DNA of 64,000 nt from Craterostigma plantagineum (taxonomy: Eukaryota; Streptophyta; Magnoliopsida; Lamiales; Linderniaceae), in contig JAPQWV010000300.1 of the NCBI GenBank assembly GCA_027422505.1, forward strand, positions 620,001 through 684,000, read 5' to 3'. The notes beneath the pieces are model-generated. The model made no database searches. It saw nothing but the letters and a program-made list of their open reading frames with translations, and was not told the DNA's origin. Positions 34,983 to 46,186 of the stretch are shown piece by piece (the stretch's first letter is position 1; every line of letters starts with the position of its first letter). The translations under genes were made by a program, and so were the position numbers.

Positions 34983-35551
34983 TTATTGTAAGCCCGATAC
35001 TCCTTCTGGCCCAATAGCATTTGATCCATTTCCTTCTTCCATATTTGTCATAATCGATCTATCTACACGTCCAATCTTCCCAACTTCATCTGCAATAGTC
35101 CCAACTCTAACATTTCCCTTTCTTGAGACAATTCTCGTCCTCGAGAAATAAAGGTCAGGAAACTGGAGTGTATGAACGCCAAATCCTCCCAAGTGGCTTC
35201 TTCCGGGAGAAGGCCCATTGAACCAAAACCTGCCGGATAGGGATTCTGTGGCGCACAACAGTCTTTCGATCAAGGATAAACAAAGGTGCGATTTTTATTT
35301 CTCCTTGATTGTTGATAGGCGGTAGAACTCGTGTAGGGTAATACTTCTTCTTGGGCCTTTTTTAAGAGTGGAACATGAAAGGCATGATGAATCTTACTTT
35401 CTGGGGGTAATTGTAATTTGTAGGCCACCTTCCCGATTTTCTGGACAATGAGATAGGGTCCATGTACTTCTGCGCGAGCTTTATTTTTTTTTTTAGAGCC
35501 AGAGATGTCGATAGGGTTGCAGTTTGCGATAGACTTATTCTCCTTCTTCAA
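34983..35551 (-). pseudogene. Gypsy integrase C-terminus and chromodomain-like tail
   Basis: [19 protein letters not shown] and [12 protein letters not shown] are the conserved end of chromoviral integrase. A QVLVQW block in another frame and FPDLYFSR follow, as in a degenerate chromodomain. Frameshifted near 35270. Confidence 0.8.
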
Positions 35552-36024
35552 ATTACCTTTCTGTTCTTTTTAGATCTGCGTAAAATTTCATCATTTCTTG
35601 TGCGTGCTTCATATTGCCCTTCAAAATCTCTATGACCCGTTGTTTCTCTTGCGGGTTTTCCTTGACAGATTGATTGGGAACATCTGGTAGTTGTCCCAGT
35701 GGAATCTACGAAGGAATGTAGCCATAGAGAGCCTGAAAAGGGGTCATCTTGATGTTGCGGTGGTAGTTGGTGTTGTACTAGAACTCGGCCAAAGGCAAGT
35801 GCTTGAACCAGAGTTTAGGCTTGAGATGGCACATTGACCTCAGGTAATTCTCCAAGCACTGGTTTGCCCTCTCAGTCTGTCCATCAGTCTGTGGGTGGTA
35901 AGCTGTAGATAAATTCAAGGAAGTACCTAAAGTTTTGAAAAGAGTCTGCCAAAATTGACTAGTAAAGATCTTGTCCCAGTCAGAAATGATGTTAGATGGT
36001 AGCCCATGTAGCTTATAAATGTGA

Positions 36025-36494
36025 TCAATGAAAAACTCTGCTTATAGTGTCCGTGGAAAAAGGGTGTGTGAGTGCTATAAAGTGTGTATACTTAGTAAGT
36101 CTATCCACTACTACAGAGATGGTATCATTGCCCTCTGATTTGGGTAGGCCATCTAGGAAGTTCATAGATATACTGTCCCAAGCTTGTGTTGGAATAGAAA
36201 GAGGTTGTAATAAACCTGGATAGGGGATGTGCTCTGTTTTTTTTCTTTTAGCAAACATCACACTCTTTCACCCAGTTGGTGATGTCTACCTTTAGTCCAG
36301 ACCAAGTGAAAAGAGTTTTATTATGTGACAAGTGCCAATGATGCCTGGATGTCCCCCAATAGGAGAACCATGAAGCTGTTCAAAGATTCAGTTTCTCAAT
36401 TGATTTTTTGTTTCCCACACACAGCCTATTAGTATGTCTAAGCACTCATTGTTTGTAAGAGTACTCTGGGAATGTTTCAATGTCAAGGATTTAC
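36025..36494 (-). pseudogene. Gypsy integrase core fragment
   Basis: WDSISMNFLDGLPKSEGND and VVVDRLTKYTHFIAL carry the first catalytic Asp region. The downstream D and E parts lie in broken frames at 35560-36020. The 5' side ends at the TTTAC duplication of the Cassandra insertion. Confidence 0.8.
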
Positions 36495-36961
36495 TGTGAT
36501 GCCCGGGGCCGATGAGGGCGGGGAGTGATCGCCGGTGCAAGAGAGGTGCACGGACAAGGAGCGGCTCCTGGCAGGCTTCTAGGCGAAGGGGTACATGGAC
36601 GAACCGATCCGACACCCGAATGAGAGGGGATCCTGAGACTGACAATGTATGGGCGTGTCAGGCTAAGAATCGTATAAAAGAATTGATAGTACTACTCATA
36701 TCACCAAGGTCGACCTACCTTTTCGGGAGTCCATCCGAAAGAACTTCGAAGTTAAGCGTGCTTGACTTGAAGCAATCTTAGGATGGGTGACCCCCTGGGA
36801 AGTTTGCCCAGGGTGCGTGTGAGCGAGGACGAAGCACGCTGGAAGGTTAAATGGTGGTACAGTGGGGCCAGACTATCAGTCGGAGTGTGGTGGGCCCAAC
36901 CCCACTGGTCTCGGTAGGGACGGATGCTATAGTGACACCCGGTATGGGACGGGACGTCACA
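36495..36961 (+). repeat. Cassandra-like LTR1
   Basis: 467 bp. The 5S-like block is at about 36701-36822: GAAGTTAAGCGTGCTTG (A-box region) and GGATGGGTGACC-CCTGGGAAGT (C-box region). Confidence 0.88.
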
Positions 36962-37034
36962 GGTGGTATCAGAGCACAACCTCTCGCAGTAAGGTGCTGG
37001 TTCGGTGACGAACCAGGCGAAAGCTGGTGGGCAT
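36962..37034 (+). other. Cassandra-like internal domain with tRNA-Met primer site
   Basis: Only 73 bp. TGGTATCAGAGC at 36964-36975 lies 2 nt after LTR1. GGCGAAAGCTGGTGGGCA before LTR2 may serve as purine tract. The twin copy is at 40141-40212. Confidence 0.85.
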
Positions 37035-37500
37035 GTGATGCCCGGGGCCGATGAGGGCGGGGAGTGATCGCCGGTGCAAGAGAGGTGCACGAACAAGGAG
37101 CGGCTCCTGGCAGGCTTCTAGGCGAAGGGGTACATGGACGAACCGATCCGACACCCGAATGAGAGGGGATCCTGAGACTGACAATGTATGGGCGTGTCAG
37201 GCTAAGAATCGTATAAAAGAATTGATAGTACTACTCATATCACCAAGGTCGACCTACCTTTTCGGGAGTCCATCCGAAAGAACTTCGAAGTTAAGCGTGC
37301 TTGACTTGAAGCAATCTTAGGATGGGTGACCCCCTGGGAAGTTTGCCCAGGGTGCGTGTGAGCGAGGACGAAGCACGCTGGAAGGTTAAATGGTGGTACA
37401 GTGGGGCCAGACTATCAGTCGGAGTGTGGTGGGCCCAACCCCACTGGTCTCGGTAGGGACGGATGCTATAGTGACACCCGGTATGGGACGGGACGTCACA
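37035..37500 (+). repeat. Cassandra-like LTR2
   Basis: Nearly identical to LTR1. 5S-like block at about 37241-37362. It is followed by GGATCGAAATATAG, not by the usual primer site. Confidence 0.88.
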
Positions 37501-37564
37501 GGATCGAAATATAGAGACTACGCCAGACCTTCTATTTGTCTGTAGCAGGAGGACAGGTAGGTGG

Positions 37565-38552
37565 AATATCCATCTACAACGCGTAAACACCTATTTGATA
37601 AATTATGTGATTTTATGTGCTTCGGTGAATTATGTGTTTTACGTATTTTATGTGCATTTCATGTGGCATCACGTTTCATGTATTATCACGTAAATGCCTG
37701 CATGTGCATTACACGTCATTTCACGGAGTGTACCGTGGTGGAACGGTGGTACTGTATTGTACCTTGTGAGCGAGTAGCCGATATTGGCTGTCGACCCGTA
37801 GAGGAGTCACGTGAGTGAGGCATCTACTGTGCGCCAGCGCCTGTGACGGTGAGCCATTGGCCCGTTGGACATTGTGCGGCAGACTGCGGGCGACCTAGAA
37901 AGGAATGACTTGGGACATCCCCAAGTAGACTAGCTAGTGTAGGCCACGCTGTCGCATGCGGGAGGAGACGACCTGGAGGGTGCGACCTGGGTACCCTTAC
38001 GGGGCCTAGTGTAGGCTACCAGCGTGGGCACCGCATTGGCAGAAGAGGCGACCCGAGAGTGTGACCTGATACGGCTCAGGGAGGCTGCTCGGTGTAGGCC
38101 ACTGCCGTAGTGTTGTGATCGTGTTGTGGTAGTGTTCGTGATCGTGGTAGTGATTTCGCGTGATGGTGCACAGTATGGAGCCCAGGGCCCGTTGTGAGGT
38201 GGTGAGTGTATCCCGGTTGTGATGAGCGATAGTGAGTGGCATTGCATTAGTGAGAGGGTGAGTGAACGTGAGCGAGTCACACGTGCATGCATTATTTCAC
38301 CTACTGGGCAATAGCTCAGTGTTTGCGTGTTGTAGGTAATCGACGATCGAGGCTGGCTATTGGAGCTTCCATGGGCTTTTGAGGGCGGGGCTGTACATGG
38401 ATGACGACCTGTGGGCGAGTGATAGGGTGTTTTGGGCCTTCGGCCCGTTCGTTGTGTAAACAAATGTTTTTGTAAAATGGGTTCTCTGCGGCTTTCGCTG
38501 CTAAACTCAACGTGAGTTATCGCTAATTAGCGATTAGAGAGTGAGGGTCGCT
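37565..38552 (+). repeat. About 990-bp tandem unit, first copy
   Basis: From ATATCCATCTACAACGCG to GGGTCGCTACAGG. Contains the 16-bp perfect palindrome ATCGCTAATTAGCGAT near the end. The terminal GGTCGCTACA resembles a Gypsy LTR end, but no matching TG edge or primer site was found, so the origin is open. Overlapping ORFs on both strands look like by-products of GC-rich repeats. Confidence 0.8.
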
Positions 38553-39550
38553 ACAGGATATCCACCTACAACGCGTAAACACCTATTTGATAATTATGTG
38601 ATTTTATGTGCTTCGGTGAATTATGTGTTTTACGTATTTTATGTGCATTTCATGTGGCATCACGTTTCATGTATTATCACGTAAATGCCTGCATGTCCAT
38701 TACACGTCATTTCACGGAGTGTACCGTGGTGGAACGGTGGTACTGTATTGTACCTTGTGAGCGAGTAGCCGATATTGGCTGTCGACCCGTAGAGGAGTCA
38801 CGTGAGTGGGGCATCTGCTGTGTGCCAGCGCCTGTGACGGTGAGCCATTGGCCCGTTGGACATTGTGCGGCAGACTGCGGGCGACCTAGAAAGGAACGAC
38901 TTGGGACATCCCCAAGTAGACTAGCTAGTGTAGGCCACGCTGTCGCATGCGGGAGGAGGCGACCTGGAGGGTGCGACCTGGGTACCCTTACGGGGCCTAG
39001 TGTAGACTACCAGCGTGGGCACCGCATTGGCAGAAGAGGCGACCCGAGAGTGTGACCTGATACGGCTCAGGGAGGCTGCTCGGTGTAGGCCACTGCCGTA
39101 GTGTTGTGATCGTGTTGTGGTAGTGTTCGTGATCGTGGTAGTGATTTCGCGTGATGGTGCACAGTATGGAGCCCAGGGCCCGTTGTGAGGTGGTGAGTGT
39201 ATCCCGGTTGTGATGAGCGATAGTGAGTGGCATTGCATTAGTGAGAGTTGGGGGTAAGTGAACGTGAGCGAGTCACACGTGCATGCATTATTTCACCTAC
39301 TGGGCAATAGCTCAGTGTTTGCGTGTTGTAGGTAATCGACGATCGAGGCTGGCTATTGGAGCTTCCATGGGCTTTTGAGGGCGGGGCTGTACATGGATGA
39401 CGACCTGTGGGCGAGTGATAGGGTGTTTTGGGCCTTCGGCCCGTTCGTTGTGTAAACAAATGTTTTTGTAAAATGGGTTCTCTGCGGCTTTCGCTGCTAA
39501 ACCCAACGTGAGTTATCGCTAATTAGCGATTAGAGAGTGAGGGTCGCTAC
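38553..39550 (+). repeat. About 1-kb tandem unit, second copy
   Basis: Same sequence as 37565-38552 with few substitutions and an 8-9 bp insertion (TTGGGGGTAA near 39247). Confidence 0.85.
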
Positions 39551-39692
39551 AGGATATCCACCTACAACGCGTAAACACCTATTTGATAATTATGTGATTT
39601 TATGTGCTTCGGTGAATTATGTGTTTTACGTATTTTATGTGCATTTCATGTGGCATCACGTTTCATGTATTATCACGTAAATGCCTGCAAGA
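39551..39692 (+). repeat. Tandem unit, truncated third copy
   Basis: Matches the first ~140 bp of the unit, then changes at ATGCCTGCA into Cassandra LTR3, which lacks its first ~20 bp. This is a recombination junction. Confidence 0.85.
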
Positions 39693-40140
39693 GAGGGCGG
39701 GGAGTGATCGCCGGTGCAAGAGAGGTGCACGAACAAGGAGCGGCTCCTGGCAGGCTTCTAGGCGAAGGGGTACATGGACGAACCGATCCGACACCCGAAT
39801 GAGAGGGGATCCTGAGACTGACAATGTATGGGCGTGTCAGGCTAAGAATCGTATAAAAGAATTGATAGTACTACTCATATCACCAAGGTCGACCTACCTT
39901 TTCGGGAGTCCATCCGAAAGAACTTCGAAGTTAAGCGTGCTTGACTTGAAGCAATCTTAGGATGGGTGACCCCCTGGGAAGTTTGCCCAGGGTGCGTGTG
40001 AGCGAGGACGAAGCACGCTGGAAGGTTAAATGGTGGTACAGTGGGGCCAGACTATCAGTCGGAGTGTGGTGGGCCCAACCCCACTGGTCTCGGTAGGGAC
40101 GGATGCTATAGTGACACCCGGTATGGGACGGGACGTCACA
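39693..40140 (+). repeat. Cassandra-like LTR3, 5' truncated
   Basis: 5S-like block at about 39880-40001. Followed by a 72-bp internal domain with primer site. Confidence 0.87.
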
Positions 40141-40212
40141 GGTGGTATCAGAGCACAACCTCTCGCAGTAAGGTGCTGGTTCGGGGACGAACCAGGCGAA
40201 AGCTGGTGGGCA

Positions 40213-40679
40213 TGTGATGCCCGGGGCCGATGAGGGCGGGGAGTGATCGCCGGTGCAAGAGAGGTGCACGAACAAGGAGCGGCTCCTGGCAGGCTTCTAG
40301 GCGAAGGGGTACATGGACGAACCGATCCGACACCCGAATGAGAGGGGATCCTGAGACTGACAATGTATGGGCGTGTCAGGCTAAGAATCGTATAAAAGAA
40401 TTGATAGTACTACTCATATCACCAAGGTCGACCTACCTTTTCGGGAGTCCATCCGAAAGAACTTCGAAGTTAAGCGTGCTTGACTTGAAGCAATCTTAGG
40501 ATGGGTGACCCCCTGGGAAGTTTGCCCAGGGTGCGTGTGAGCGAGGACGAAGCACACTGGAAGGTTAAATGGTGGTACAGTGGGGCCAGACTATCAGTCG
40601 GAGTGTGGTGGGCCCAACCCCACTGGTCTCGGTAGGGACGGATGCTATAGTGACACCCGGTATGGGACGGGACGTCACA
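40213..40679 (+). repeat. Cassandra-like LTR4
   Basis: 5S-like block at about 40419-40540. Ends GACGTCACA at 40679, then the TTTAC duplication. Confidence 0.88.
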
Positions 40680-40989
40680 TTTACTGCTGGATGATGGAGC
40701 TGAAGTGATCATCCTCTTCATAGCTGGCTTGGATTTCAGTTACCCATTGAGGAATCAGGACTGTGAGTAAAGCACACTCAGATTCAGGTATATCTTGTTC
40801 TATCCTGGATAGTTCATCTACAACAGAATATTCCTTCTTCTTTTTTTATTGAATCTCATAATGGAGCCCCATTAACTTGGTGACCCATTTACACTGTAAC
40901 AACCCTTCCACCTTTTGCTCCAGTATATATTTAAGCTTTGTTGATCAGTCTTGATGATGAAGTGCTGTCCTCGAAGGTAATGTCTCCAC

Positions 40990-41861
40990 TTAGTAACAAC
41001 CATGAATAATGCTAACAATTCTTTTCATAGACTGATAACCCTTGATTTCTTTGACTGAGAGGTTTGCTGAGGTAAACAATGGGCCTCCCATTCTGCATAA
41101 GGACAACTCCCAATCCCTTTCCTGAAGCATCTCAACCACAAATGGGAGAGTAAAATCAGGAAGAGCCAGCACTGGGGCAGAAGTCATGGCATCTTTGAGC
41201 TCTAAGAAAGAGATGTCAACCTCTGCTCCGCAAGCAAATGAGTCTTTCTTCAACAAATTGGTAAGGGGCTGCTGTAATAAGTCCATAGTTCTTGATAAAT
41301 CTTCTGTAATAACCTGTTAGGGCAACCCCTTAGAGATTTGATATTCCTTGGAGTGGGCCAATTGATCATACACTCTATCTTGCCTTGATCTGTGGCAACT
41401 CCTTTATCAGTTATGATGAGACCAAGGTACTCAACTCAAGCTACATCTGCTGGTTTTGGCAAACATGGTATGGGTTCGAAGGGTGTCTAAAGCTGTGGTT
41501 AGGTGTAAGAGGTGGTCTGTAAGGGATTGCTGTAGATTAGGATATCATCAAATAAAACTATGACAAATTTTCTGAGGTAGTTTTTGAAGATCAGGTTCAT
41601 TAGGCTTTGGAAGATAGAAGGGGCATTACATAATCCAAAGGGCATGACTAGGAATTCATAGTGGCCTTGGTGGGTGGTAAAGCTGGTTAAGGGTATGTGG
41701 TCTGGTTTCATTCTGATTTGGAAGTAGCCCGATCTTAGATCTATCTTGGAGAAGTACTGAGCTTCAAATAGTTTATCCAGTAATTCATCTATAACTCGAA
41801 TGAGAAAACTATGCTTGATTGTAAGGCTATTGAGATACCTATAATCAATGATAGTCTCCAT
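40990..41861 (-). pseudogene. Gypsy reverse transcriptase and RNase H start
   Basis: IIDYRYLNSLTIKHSFLI, FSKIDLRSGYFQIRM, EFLVMPFGLCNAPSIFQ and the catalytic VLFDDILIYS identify a Ty3/Gypsy reverse transcriptase. The RNase H side has LELKDAMTSAPVLALPDF. Stops and frameshifts separate the parts. Confidence 0.88.
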
Positions 41862-42365
41862 CCTCCATCCTTCTTTTTGACCAGCAAAACTAGGGAAACA
41901 AAGAGGTTGTAGTTGGTTTGGATCACTCCAGCCCTTAGCATCTCCTGAATATGTTTCTCTATTTCATCCTTTTGGGAGTGACTTTACCTATAGGGTGCAT
42001 TGGTTATGGCATTGGGGATGAGTTGGATTTGGTGTTCAATTTCTTATCTAGGGGGTAGGGATTTGGGTGCTTCAAAGATGTCTGGGTATTCCTTAAGTAA
42101 TTCATGCACATCTCGATGGGTTCAGCCTAGGGGTTGGATGTTTAGGGACCACTGTTCTCCCAAATTTCTGTTCAGCTCATTTTTCAGAGATCTCTTGACA
42201 CGGACATCTGTCATGTGATGTAATTCTGCCTTATCAGTTAGAGCACTGATGGTAATTTATCCTTTCCCTTGCTAATGGTCAACTTCATATTCTTGAAATC
42301 CAAAATTCCACTGTGTTGCTTCAACCAGTCTCCCAATAAAACCATTTCACAGCCACCCAATCTGA

Positions 42366-43494
42366 TTACTCTAATGGGATGGCTAAAATCCTGTCCTTGT
42401 ATCTGCTAGATTCGGAGCAATAGGTTTGACTGAGTATCTTCCCTCCATCATCCACACTCACCAACATAGGGGTTGTAACTCCTTGCATGCAATTCAGTTT
42501 TAATGCAGTTTGTTCATTTAAGAAACAATGGGTATTTCCACTGCCTATGAGTATGTGGATCTCTTTTGAGCTGACACTCCCAGCTATTGCATGAAGGGAA
42601 GTTGTCATGCCTTCCTCATTTTCTCTAGCTCTTCTGGTTCTATCTCCTGACTTACCCTTCCCTCTTCTTCTTCCGTCATCATGAAATATATTTGTTTATC
42701 TAGCTTGCATATGTGACCTCGTACCCAAGTTTCATCACAGTTCTAGCATAGATTCCTCGCTCTCATCTCAGTTGCAGTTAGGAGTTTTCTGGGGTTGGAT
42801 CGGTGTGAGGGTTTGTGGTTGATTACAGGTCTGGGTTGGGTGTTGGTATAAGGGTTGGGAGGTTTGTAGGGTGGTTTATGTGGGTGGCTTAATATGTAGG
42901 GATAGGACTTCTAAAGATGGCTTCTACAGTGGCTTCTTGTCTTTTGGCTAGGTAAATGGCTTGTGTTAGGGTTCCAGGATTCTCTGCCATGACAATACCC
43001 CCTATCTGTTCCTCCAATCCGCCAATAAAGCTAGATATGATGTAGTCATCATTTAACTTCTGATCATATAATAGCATGTAGGATTTCTACAATTGCTTCT
43101 TGTCTTTTGGCTAGGTAAATGGCTTGGGTTAGGGTTCCAGGTTTCTCTGCCATGACATACCCCCTATCTCTTCCTTCAATCCGCCAATAAAGCTAGATGT
43201 GATGTAGTCATCATTGAACTTCTGATCATATAATAGCATGTAGGATTTCAGCTCCTCAAATTCTCCTTAATCACTTACACTCCTAGTCAGCTGTAGCTTA
43301 TTGAACTCCCGAACCATCATATCTGTTTCTAAGTTATCAAATCTTTCCAACACTGCTTCAGGCAGCTCCTGCCATATGGGAAAGTCCCTGCCCTCATATT
43401 GGCCTTGGAACCATAACTCAGCCTTCCCTTTAAGGTATAGTGAGGCAACCTGCACCTTTTGGTAATTATCCAGGGTTGTCACAATCTGGAAGTA
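42366..43494 (-). pseudogene. Gypsy gag C-terminal half, zinc knuckle and protease
   Basis: Gag: VQVASLYLKGKAELWFQGQ and FIGGLEEQIGGIVM. A degenerate C-x2-C-x-H-x-C knuckle is near 42690-42745. Protease: HILIGSGNTHCFLNEQTA, where the expected Asp of D-S-G is Gly, so the enzyme would be inactive. A 163-bp tandem duplication lies in gag. Confidence 0.75.
42932..43257. repeat. 163-bp tandem duplication within Gypsy gag
   Basis: GCTTCTTGTCTTTTGGCTAG occurs at about 42932 and 43095, and the sequences remain similar for the whole period with about 10 differences. Confidence 0.85.
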
Positions 43495-43499
43495 CCTGG

Positions 43500-43959
43500 T
43501 GTTGTTTTATATTGTAGAGATGAATGAAGAGAAGGACTGGTGGAGGGAGGCGATTATGTTTCTGAGCAAAGTATTTTCCTTTCACTTGCTCACACGTTAA
43601 TTAAGCTCTTCTACTTTATCTCTCCACATCTACAAGCTCACACATAGGTACATATTTATAATATCAATCAATACTAAGCACACAAAGCAAACGATACTAC
43701 AACAAAACATTAAAGCTTCTTTTTCCTTTTTTTTTCTTCCACAAAGGCTGCTCCATGTCTTTGCTTTTTTCCTTTTCTTACTTTAATCACGTTTGTTTTC
43801 TTCACTATTAAATTGTTCAAGTTCTCCTTTTGTCTTCCACAATTTCGGCTCCCCATTTTCATGTTTTCTTTTGACATTTTCCATGTTGGTAGGTTGTCTC
43901 CCATGCATTATTTCTTGTTTTAGTTTTGACGTGGATGGCAATGAGATTAATTGTCAACA
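43500..43959 (-). repeat. 3' LTR of chaperone-carrying element, copy 2
   Basis: Starts TGTTGTTTTATATTG and ends TTGTCAACA. Nearly identical to 45724-46186, so this copy is younger than copy 1. Confidence 0.88.
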
Positions 43960-44108
43960 AATCCCCCCATAACCTCAGTGCCGTTTGATCTTTCGTCACT
44001 CGAATTTAACTCTCTTTCATCTATCGTATGTTGCAGCTCTCCATTTTCCGTCAATAATTACCTTCGTGAACCTTGCCATGTTTTCCATCTCGTCGTACTC
44101 GTCTACCA

Positions 44109-45159
44109 CTAGTTTCTCTGCTTCGATGCCTTTTCCCTTCGGTTCGGTTCTTCAGTGATGTAATGAATATCTTCGTATTTTTCTTTCATAACTGTGACAT
44201 AGTTCTTCAGGTACGTCACCTCATCTTCTGGACTCGTATCCTTATCGGGCGTGTCGGATCCTTCATGCTCCTTTTCGTTAATCTCTTTCATGGTGGCGAC
44301 CACGCATTGCTCTATCTCGTTGTTCACGAGCACATCGCTTTTATTAGTGACCTCATCCGCGACTTTTCTACAGTTCTCGTCGCTTTCTTTTTCTTTCAGA
44401 TTTTAGTTATCGTCTATCAGCTTGGGAGCCTCTTTGGTCGTCGTCGCGATCTCGTCCTTCTCGTCCGTCTTCAATTTTTCGGCGAGCTTAACCCCTTTCA
44501 TTAATTCGTTTCCTCAAGTTGTACATATAAGTCTCGAGATTGTTTCTCGCGTCGACCCATTTGTTTATCTCCTTTTCTTTCTGGCGTATCTTTTCTCTGT
44601 TAACGCGTTCTTTCTCGTTAGGACTGGCCCTCCGTAGGTTCTCCAGTCTTCTGTGTCGTGACTTTGCCGGCAATATGTCGCATGGGCTCCGTCGTGGCTG
44701 CATGCGCGTTCATCTCATCGTGCTCATGCGACTCTCCTCGTACGGCTTCTTCAGCCTGCTGGGGAGTTGGCTTCTTTCTCGTCTTTTCGTCGGCATAGTC
44801 GCCTTTCTTTGACACCGTCTCGTATGTCTCTATAGCTTTCACGTTCGCCCCATTGGTATTATCTTCAGCTTCGTCGGACGACGTGTGCATGGCGTCGTCG
44901 ACCTTGTTCTTCAACTCGTCGGCATTTTCCGATGTCTCCCTGTCAATCTCATCGACTTTCTCAGGTGGTTGTCGTGGCGGCGTTTCTTCGACCACCTCCT
45001 CCTTCTCGAGCTATCATTCGTTTGGAACTCCTTTTTTCTTTTCTTCTTCCACGGGCTCCTCGGCTTTTGGATATATTTCCTCCTCTTCAGCGCCATCGGC
45101 TTTCATCTATGATGATTCGCCTTCTTCTTTTCCCATCTCGAGTTTTTGTGGTGGTTCAT
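44109..45159 (-). pseudogene. Chimeric chaperone-like region, copy 2
   Basis: HSP70/BiP-lid-like part at about 44345-44628: INKWVDARNNLETYMYN, then after a 1-nt frame change VKLAEKLKTDEKDEI, TTTKEAPKLIDDN, a stop, NLKEKESDEN. HSP90-like part at about 44142-44250: DEVTYLKNYVTVMKEKYED and IHYITEE. This copy keeps the start of the HSP90 segment better than copy 1, while copy 1 keeps its end better. An acidic Lys/Glu-rich linker precedes both (45000-44630). Not able to encode one continuous protein. Confidence 0.68.
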
Positions 45160-45721
45160 CATTTTTCTTTTCCACCACTGGCTCTATAAGCGTTTTTCAT
45201 TGATCGATCTTTATCACGCTCGCTCTCCATGACACGAGCTACCTCTTCTCGTACGGGTTCGCCCTCAACGTTCTTCTCGTCCTCCTTCGCCGTCTCAAGT
45301 TCGCCCTGCTTTTGTGGCTGAACTTGGTTGCTGCAAGCGTCTTTATACGCTTTCTCCAACAGTTCCCAGACTTCCTTAGCTTTTCTCGTTGCGCCTATCG
45401 CTCCGAAATCGGTAAAATCTAAAGCTTCGTAGATGACGAGGAGCGCGAGGCCATTTTCTTTGACGGCAGCTCCCACCGTCGTGACCTTGTATACCCCGTC
45501 GTCTTGGGTGAAGATCCATCTTCGACTATTTTCCATAAGCCTTGCGATTTGAATAGAGCTTTCATTTCAACGCTCCACCTTGCATAGTTATTCTCGGTGA
45601 GTTGCGGGATTAATATGTGGGCATATAATATCCGCTTCAACACCATCGGCACCATCGGCTCTTTCGGCTCTGGCGAAATCTGCTCTGTCGACTCCGTTGA
45701 TACCTTCGGTTCTGATACCAT
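45159..45721 (-). pseudogene. Copia-type gag (UBN2-like), copy 2
   Basis: Starts MVSEPKVS inside the primer site at 45721. Core LTENNYARWSVEMKALFKSQ, then a frameshift near 45530 into the frame with LALLVIYEALDFTDFGAIG, KEVWELLEKAYKDA and QPQKQGELETAKEDEKNVEG. The last block is shared with copy 1. Confidence 0.72.
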
Positions 45722-45723
45722 TT

Positions 45724-46186
45724 TGTTGTTTTATATTGTAGAGATGAATGAAGAGAAGGACTGGTGGAGGGAGGCGATTATTTTTCTGAGCAAAGTATTT
45801 TCCTTTCACTTGCTCACACGTTAATTAAGCTCTTTTTCTTTATCTCTCCACATCTACAAGCCCACACATAGGTACATATTTATAATATCAATCAATACTA
45901 AGCACACAAAGCAAACGATACTACAACAAAACATTAAAGCTTCTTTTTCCTTTTTTTTTCTTCCACAAAGGCTGCTCCATGTCTATTTGCTTTTTTCCTT
46001 TTCTTACTTTAATCACGTTTGTTTTCTTCACTATTAAATTGTTCAAGTTCTCCTTTTGTCTTCCACAATTTCGGCTCTTCATTTTCATGTTTTCTTTTGA
46101 CATTTTTCCATGTTGGTAGGTTGTCTCCCATGCATTATTTCTTGTTTTAGTTTTGACGTGGACGGCAATGAGATTAATTGTCAACA
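45724..46186 (-). repeat. 5' LTR of chaperone-carrying element, copy 2
   Basis: 463 bp. Matches 43500-43959 with a handful of changes. Confidence 0.88.

Larger units (their letters stand above)
36495..40679 (+). mobile_element. Compound Cassandra-like TRIM with four 5S-bearing LTRs
   Basis: A single insertion by its ends: TTTAC at 36490-36494 and again at 40680-40684. Order: LTR1 36495-36961, 73-bp internal with primer site TGGTATCAGAGC, LTR2 37035-37500, then a ~1 kb unit repeated 2.1 times (37501-39692), a 5'-truncated LTR3 39693-40140, internal, LTR4 40213-40679. LTR ends are TGTGATGCCC and GGGACGTCACA. Each LTR holds a 5S-rRNA-like block, the diagnostic of Cassandra TRIM elements. There is no coding sequence. 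Confidence 0.85.
43500..46186 (-). mobile_element. Small LTR retrotransposon with gag and chaperone-like ORF (copy 2)
   Basis: Same family as 4041-6707. LTRs 43500-43959 and 45724-46186; flanks CCTGG and CCTGT (4 of 5). Primer site 45709-45720 on the minus strand; purine tract next to the left LTR. It interrupts Gypsy gag, whose frame (KKCNR then YFQIV) resumes across it. Gag, linker and both chaperone-like segments are present in the same order as in copy 1, each broken by frameshifts or stops. No pol. Confidence 0.87.

Noticed and set aside
36512..40499. Many 60-180 codon ORFs on both strands of the Cassandra compound
   Set aside because: They recur identically in each LTR or unit, overlap on opposite strands, and show no domain. 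They are by-products of GC-rich repeats.
36701..40540. Four 5S rRNA-like blocks as real 5S rRNA genes
   Set aside because: They match 5S only around the internal control region, lie inside TG...CA LTRs next to tRNA-Met primer sites, and have diverged ends. Cassandra TRIM explains them.
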